DNA of 64,000 bases, from contig NC_045138.2 in assembly GCF_008831285.2 (NCBI RefSeq), positions 35,331,115 through 35,395,114 of the forward strand. The letters run 5' to 3'. Both the position numbers and the translations under genes were made by a program. The stretch comes from Nymphaea colorata (lineage: Eukaryota > Streptophyta > Magnoliopsida > Nymphaeales > Nymphaeaceae). The notes beneath the pieces were generated by a model. The model searched no databases. It was not told the origin of the DNA and saw nothing but the letters and a program-made list of their open reading frames with translations. Shown here in pieces: positions 58,699 through 64,000 of the stretch (position 1 is the stretch's first letter; each line of letters starts with the position of its first letter).

Positions 58699-61600
58699 GA
58701 GTCGGCGATGCTTCCTACCGGAGGTCAGGTGATCAGGTCAGGGTGGACCGTGAAATGACTCGGGAAAATTAAAGTGTATATTCGTCGGTAGGTCTTAGTT
58801 TAGTTATAAACTTGTTCGTCTTCTCGTTGTAATTAATATTACTTTCTCAATCTTCTCCTCTCCCTTGCGTTCGGTGAGTCTCTCCGTTTCTCCTCCTTCA
58901 ATACATACTGCAGTCGTCAATTGCACATTCTCTTCTGTTCTTTCATCTTCTTTGTTCCAGTTAGAGAGAGAGAAGTTCGATTTTTCTCCTTTTCCATTTC
59001 TTCTTCAAATGATATATAACTCTATCATGACAGTGCAACCTAACGGTCAGTTCTCGTTGAGAGAAATTTTAAAAAACATACTGGAAAAATTGGCTGTAGT
59101 AAATAAAACACATACCTAACATTTCCACATTAATTGCTAAAAGTCACGCCTAAGCTTTAAAAGAGATTCACAAAAATATGGCTGAAAATTTTAATTGTTA
59201 AAAATTTAAGTAAAAAAAAAAAATCATTTTACTCTTTTGAAAAAAATAAAGTAGAACTTTATTAATGTGGTTACAATCTTTGAAGAACCTTTTTAGTATT
59301 AACAAAAAAAGTATCACACAAAAAAGTAAGTTCTGTGAATATGATAAATCATATACTAGTATTATTGGATACAGTGAAGAAGGCTAACACAAACTTATGA
59401 TGAATTCAGAATTTGCCTTTATTAATTGGAAGTTTATTTTTTAAATCACAATTTAAGTTAATATATAATAACTCAGACGGATGTATAGTGGAAAACTCGA
59501 GTATCCGTTGTAAGGTCATATATGTTTTCAGTTATTGTTAAAATTTCAAGTGTGCTTTTGAAATTTTCCTTTGATGAATTGCAAATCACGGAAATAGATG
59601 ATAGTCCAATCATTATGATTCGCTTAGGAACAGATTGTTGGACGCCAAAATCGGACTTGCAGACTTGTCAAAACAAAAAGGAAAAGACGAGCTCCACATT
59701 CCAGCAGGTTTAGAAGATTTAAAAGAGAATCAACTACGGAACCGAATGTGGGGGTGGGGATTGTACCCCGTCTCTGCTCATATTTCTTAAGTTGTTAGAG
59801 TTGAAATAAAAACAATAGGTAATATTAATCTGACTTGAATGTTGGCGGATGTAATTAAATTAAATCGGCATACGCATGCAAGCGAACATGCCTTAAATCG
59901 GCCTCACGTGGGATCAGAGCAGCGGAAGATGTCTAAAAATTCGGTCTCCTCTTTGGCAGTGAAGGGTTGGTACGATGAGCATCCGGCAAAAGATAGAAGC
60001 TGGCGTCGCAAAGTATTGAATTGATGGTTTTCCGACCACCGCTGGCTCCATTAGCTGATGAACACCCAAAACGCACGTTGGCCATCAGCGAGCAGAGCAG
60101 CCTTTTAAAAGGTTGCATTAACGACCTCAGCCTCCCAAAAAGCATCGCCTTTTTGTTCACAAAATGCAAAGCACCTTCTGATGACTCGTTTCCAAAGCAT
60201 ATATAGTACCTTGTCTTGTCAGACAAGGGAAAGAAAAAGCTACAAGGAGCAAGTTCTTTAATTTGGAGGTAAACAAGACCAAAAAAACCTGCCCTCCTCA
60301 ACATATTTTGGTCTAAGCTGCCAAAAAAAGGAGAGGCCCAGAACTTGTACTGAGATGATGGTCTAACTGGCAGCTGTGGTCGAAGAAGAAGGTGGTGGTG
60401 TTCCCCACCCACCACACCTCCTTCCATCCCATCCCCACTTAAAACTTAACTAAGAAGACCTTTGGAGTCGTTGAGAAAGGGTAAAGAAGTAGAAGCTTGG
60501 GTGCCTTCATTTCATTAAATAGAAAGACAGACATGCTGCAAGCGCATCGCCAAGTTGCAGAATCGGGTCGAGTGGTGGAGAGAAGTCCAGCGCAGCCCCC
60601 ACATCCCACATCACATAAATGAGAAATGTTGAAGGAAAAAAGGATGGGCCCTCCCTTGCCTCCTGCAATCGCGTTGCCCTCACGTGGAGACTTAAAATTA
60701 AGGGGCCCCAACCCCAATGTTGACTGCCATCCATTCCATTCCCACCACCAAATCAAGTTAATCGATTCTAACCTTTAATTAATTTACTCAGTTAGGAGAA
60801 GTATACTCTTTATTTTTACTTTTGCTAATGTAATGTATATATAGTTAATAGTTTCCCTTTGGCTGCAAGACAAATTACGCAAAGCTGAGAGATAGCAGGA
60901 ATGTTGACAGAAGAAGAAGAAGAAGAAGATCAACCTTCCACTCGCGAGAAAGAAGTGAAAGGTGGGAGAAGTGTACGTACTGAGCGTTTCATCGGGCCCC
61001 TGACCCATCCGGTGAAACAATAAAGCCTATGCATGTACATATCCCCGCGTATAATACGTCCCCCGCTCCATAGCTATAGCCAAGGGGGAGGGGGTGGGAT
61101 GATGTGTACCCTCCGTTCGCATGTGAACCCAACGCCAAATGGGCCACAACCTCTTAAATATGTTATTTGGCCGTGTCTCTGTTCATGCTTGGTGTGGAGC
61201 CCATGACACCAACCCCGCTCAGATTTTCTCTCCATTCTTCCACAATTGCAGCATGCTGGGGTGAATAACTTCGCTGTCTCGCCACTGACCATCTTGAACA
61301 CTAACTAACGTTGTAAATATTTACCTGAAAGGCGATAGAAGATACTTTTGATATGCTTTTGGGGCAAAAACTTGATGCTATTTTCATGTTAAAGTTATTT
61401 AAAATGATATTTTAGATAAAATCCAATGAAAACCATGCATCAAATTTTAAATTTATAGCTAGACTCCACTAAGTTGCAAATCCTGATTGAACACAGGAAC
61501 AGACATATATAAAAAAGATAGGCCAAAAAACTTATTCTTCAACTCCGCGTCATATTACCAAAATATCTCAATGATTAATAAACTAAGACAAGCACATCTA

Positions 61601-62341
61601 TCACGCATACATGCTCAACAAACACCATTAAGACTGATCTTGGGTTTCTAGAGAACTGATCAATGAATGAATTGATTTGACAATAGATCAAACCCAAGAT
61701 CTGTCAAGTCAAGACAAATGCTAGGGTTTACCGTATCAGAGTCCATCCAATGAGCTACAGTAAGTTACATAACTTGTTGCATGGGATGGGTTAGCTTAAG
61801 CTACATGGATGCAGACACTAACAAAAATCCAAAAGGTGCCTCAGTTTTTTATGAAACCCATAAGATATTGATTGAGCTCCTATATATAGCTAGTAAATCT
61901 TGTAGACCAAACTTGTAACATTTTTCGCCCAAATTATTGCATTTCAAAGGAAGAAAACGATAAAAATCCATTGAAAGCCTCGACCAAGTGAGGCAAGAAC
62001 TGTTAACAGCTGATGCTAAAGTTGCATCGCATATTTACAACAGATGTTGAGGTCGACACAATTATAATACAAATCAAATGATGTTACAGCTAACATGAAC
62101 GTAAAATATCACGATGAATCTGAATTAGAGAAGCCTCACAGAATGCAACAAAAGTCACGTTTCAGGGCTAGTACTATATCCCACCCAACATCATCTTCTG
62201 GACAAAAAGTATAAAACCAATAGAAACAGAAATTCAGTTTAGAATTCTAAAAATCTCATAGCGAAAAAATATTGTGTATAGATTCTAAATGTGCCAGAGA
62301 GGTCATTAGAATGTTGAAACCAAAAACTATCTGGAAACTTT
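58699..62341. other. Intergenic DNA downstream of PKS with no recognisable gene
   Basis: The first few hundred bases are probably the PKS 3' UTR. A minus-strand ORF of 164 codons at 59933-60427 has no motif I know. A short (AGA)n run lies at about 60909-60927. The remainder is AT-rich. Confidence 0.5.
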
Positions 62342-62446
62342 TGAGGAGACAAAGAGAAAGGGAGGGCATGGCGATGAATTTACCCGAGCGTTTTGAGGAG
62401 ACAAAGAAAAAGGGAAGGCATGGCGATGAATTTAACATTCCAGCCG
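62342..62446. repeat. Tandem duplication, about 52-bp unit
   Basis: The block starting TGAGGAGACAAAGAGAAAGG (62342) recurs at 62394 as TGAGGAGACAAAGAAAAAGG, and both contain GCATGGCGATGAATTTA. The second copy overlaps the 3' end of the psbO pseudogene. On the minus strand it represents the stop codon and 3' flank, so the duplication came after or with that insertion. Confidence 0.8.
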
Positions 62447-62965
62447 AGCGTATCGGATGCTCTGGATCTTGACGTCCTTGGGCACCTACAAACCAACATC
62501 CGTATCAGACGAAAGGAGGCTCTCGAACATGCCGATTACCTCACTGATCTCCGGCTTGCTCTTCATCACGCTCAGCATGATCTTCCCCGACGGCAATGAA
62601 TCCTTGATGTTCTCCTTCACCAGCGCCTCCTCGTCTCCCCCAAGTCCCGTGGGGTGAGATAGGGTGTTCTCGTATCCTGCGTTGCCACCCCGCCCCTTGG
62701 GTTTGAGGAAGGACGAGCCCTGGTAGGAGCGCACCCAGAACTCGCTCCCAGAGATCTAGGGCTAGCAAGGCAGTGAGCTGTTTGACGGTGAAAAGGAAGA
62801 GGACGCGCTCGCTACCGAGGAGATGAATGGTGACAGCTGCATAGAGGATCCTGATCCTGTTCTCCTCGAACTTGATGGAGCCATCAAAGGAGAACTCTCT
62901 GGCAGGGGCACTCGATTATTTCCAGGGTGTAGGTGAGGCTCTTCTGAAACTCCGCTGATGCTCTA
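62432..62965 (-). pseudogene. psbO: psbO (33-kDa oxygen-evolving complex subunit) pseudogene, C-terminal part
   Basis: Read on the minus strand, the segment starts at [16 protein letters not shown] (compare family PEFQKTK...LTYTLDEIEGP). Frameshifted pieces follow: [93 protein letters not shown], a TAG, VPKDVKIQSIRYARLE and a stop at 62434-62432. This is the conserved order of the PsbO C-terminal half. The true protein stabilises the manganese cluster of photosystem II in the thylakoid lumen. At least two frameshifts, an internal deletion near LVASGKP and one in-frame stop make it non-functional. The N-terminal half is missing. Whether it arose by retroposition cannot be judged. Confidence 0.88.
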
Positions 62966-63045
62966 GACCTTTCTGTGTCTTCAATGGCACCCCAACCATG
63001 TCGAAATCCTCGGTGAGGCTCTTCTAAAACTCCGCTGATGCTCTA
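62933..63045. repeat. Partial duplication of a 34-bp psbO-derived block
   Basis: GTGAGGCTCTTCTGAAACTC at 62933 recurs at 63012 as GTGAGGCTCTTCTAAAACTC, each followed by CGCTGATGCTCTAG. The two copies are 79 bases apart, so the 5' edge of the pseudogene was itself duplicated. Confidence 0.8.
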
Positions 63046-63664
63046 GTACCCATGAATCTATATGATGAATTTTATTGGCCATGCTAGCTCTTTTTGCAAT
63101 CGGGATCAATGTTAGATGCCTCAGTTGATCCTTTGATCTAGGGATACTAGAAGAGTAACCAACCTTCAAGTTTAAAAGTGTTTTCTCTCTAATTCCTGTT
63201 TGCCTTGTTTGTTAATCCTTCAAATAGTAGTTTTGTTAACCTTCTATTGAAGAACTGGTCGCAATGGTCAAGGAGGAACTAGAAACCCTTGCATCCCCAA
63301 ACATTTTTCTCAAGATATGAACAATATCACCAAAATACTTGGAGCACTTCTTGTTGTTCCACCAACAATTTTTCAGGCAACATAACAAGTCAGAACTACA
63401 AACCCTTAAGCGTATACTCCATTTGGTGGGCTTTGGCCTTTACCTTGGGGCCTGCAGTATGTGGTTTTGGCGACGATTGACATTCTCAACCTCCTACATA
63501 TTTAGAACCAAGTTTGAAAAACATATAGCCCTTGGGAATCTCTTTCAATGACTGCTGTACCTCAAAAATGATCTTCAAGTCATATAAATTGGAAATCAGG
63601 CAAAACCTTACGAAGCCCTTGTTCTAAAACCTTCTAGACACACATGTAACACCCTAATCCAAAC
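63046..63664. other. Intergenic DNA with no recognisable gene
   Basis: ORFs at 63289-63551 show no known domain. Nothing else can be supported here. Confidence 0.45.
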
Positions 63665-63672
63665 CCTTTAAA

Positions 63673-64000
63673 CCATGTCACACGGATACAGCAGTTTGGG
63701 TCAAGTACCGGCGTCGACACGCCGACACGTGGATACGGCTGGATACATTTTGGATCGGGTCTGGGTCAGACCCGATCCAAACCACTTTCATAACCCGATT
63801 TTCTTTTTAAACCTCGTTTTTTTTCACGCTTTACTCTCGACGGTCGACCTTCCTTTACCCTCGACGACTTCCATGGCAGCACAGTTCGGCAATGGCGGGC
63901 GACAGCGACGACCTCCGGCGATCGACGGCGACATCCGGTAGTGTCCGGCGGCAGCCAACGACAGAGAGGTAAGTGTTTTTTCTATTCTGTTCGATATTAG
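63673..64000. mobile_element. hAT-like non-autonomous element, family 1 copy D (right end outside window)
   Basis: The left end CCATGTCACACGGATAC aligns with the left ends of the three family-1 copies in the apyrase introns and is preceded by the TTTAAA-containing octamer CCTTTAAA (63665-63672), the predicted target duplication. The interior has CGACGACTTCCATGG-like words that recall the tandem units of copy C. The matching right end must lie beyond base 64000. Confidence 0.6.

Noticed and set aside
59933-60427. Minus-strand ORF of 164 codons
   Set aside because: No recognisable motif, splice context or homologous pattern. Probably a chance frame.
1-64000. tRNA, rRNA, CRISPR or bacterial-type operon signals
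   Set aside because: I saw no tRNA-like T-loop with matching acceptor arms, no rRNA core sequence and no spaced direct-repeat array. The gene structures are eukaryotic.

Overview
The window is nuclear DNA of a flowering plant. It carries spliced plant-specific genes with canonical GT-AG introns (R2R3-MYB, GDA1/CD39 apyrase, PHYTOCHROME KINASE SUBSTRATE), an intronless PLS-type PPR gene, Copia retrotransposons, PIF/Harbinger and hAT-like DNA transposons, and abundant TA/GA/CT microsatellites. The species cannot be fixed from the sequence. The PKS gene is very GC-rich inside an AT-rich background.

Layout: (1) 1-1450, minus strand: 5' part of a subgroup-1-like R2R3-MYB gene (MYB30/60/94/96 type), running off the left edge. 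(2) About 1.5-9.4 kb: gene-poor, with microsatellites, a 30-bp tandem duplication and a 5'-truncated LINE remnant flanked by an 11-bp target-site duplication. (3) 9459-20323, minus strand: a complete eight-exon membrane-anchored apyrase gene (551 codons) whose introns hold five hAT-like non-autonomous elements, three of them from one family. (4) 21947-23215, plus strand: E-class PPR gene, divergent from the apyrase. (5) 23.2-30.6 kb: repeat-derived DNA with a 719-bp solo LTR. (6) 30598-41451: a Copia element with a second Copia element inserted in its 5' LTR; both are decayed. (7) About 41.5-42.35 kb: a broken GASA/snakin gene immediately downstream of the nested retrotransposons. (8) 42748-43807: a hAT-like non-autonomous element. 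(9) 43943-49670: a decayed PIF/Harbinger element that still holds Myb/SANT-like and DDE transposase remnants plus an intact small ORF with an RNase H1 N-terminal (viroplasmin-like) domain. (10) 57022-58698: PKS gene. (11) About 62.4-63.0 kb, minus strand: psbO pseudogene. (12) 63673 to the end: left part of another hAT-like element of the family seen in the apyrase introns.

The four apparently functional genes do not form a pathway. MYB, apyrase, PPR and PKS act in transcription, nucleotide hydrolysis in the endomembrane lumen or apoplast, organelle RNA processing and light signalling. Most of the interest lies in the mobile elements: how they nest, where they sit in introns, and the extra domain in the Harbinger element. 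All counts and alignments were made by eye.
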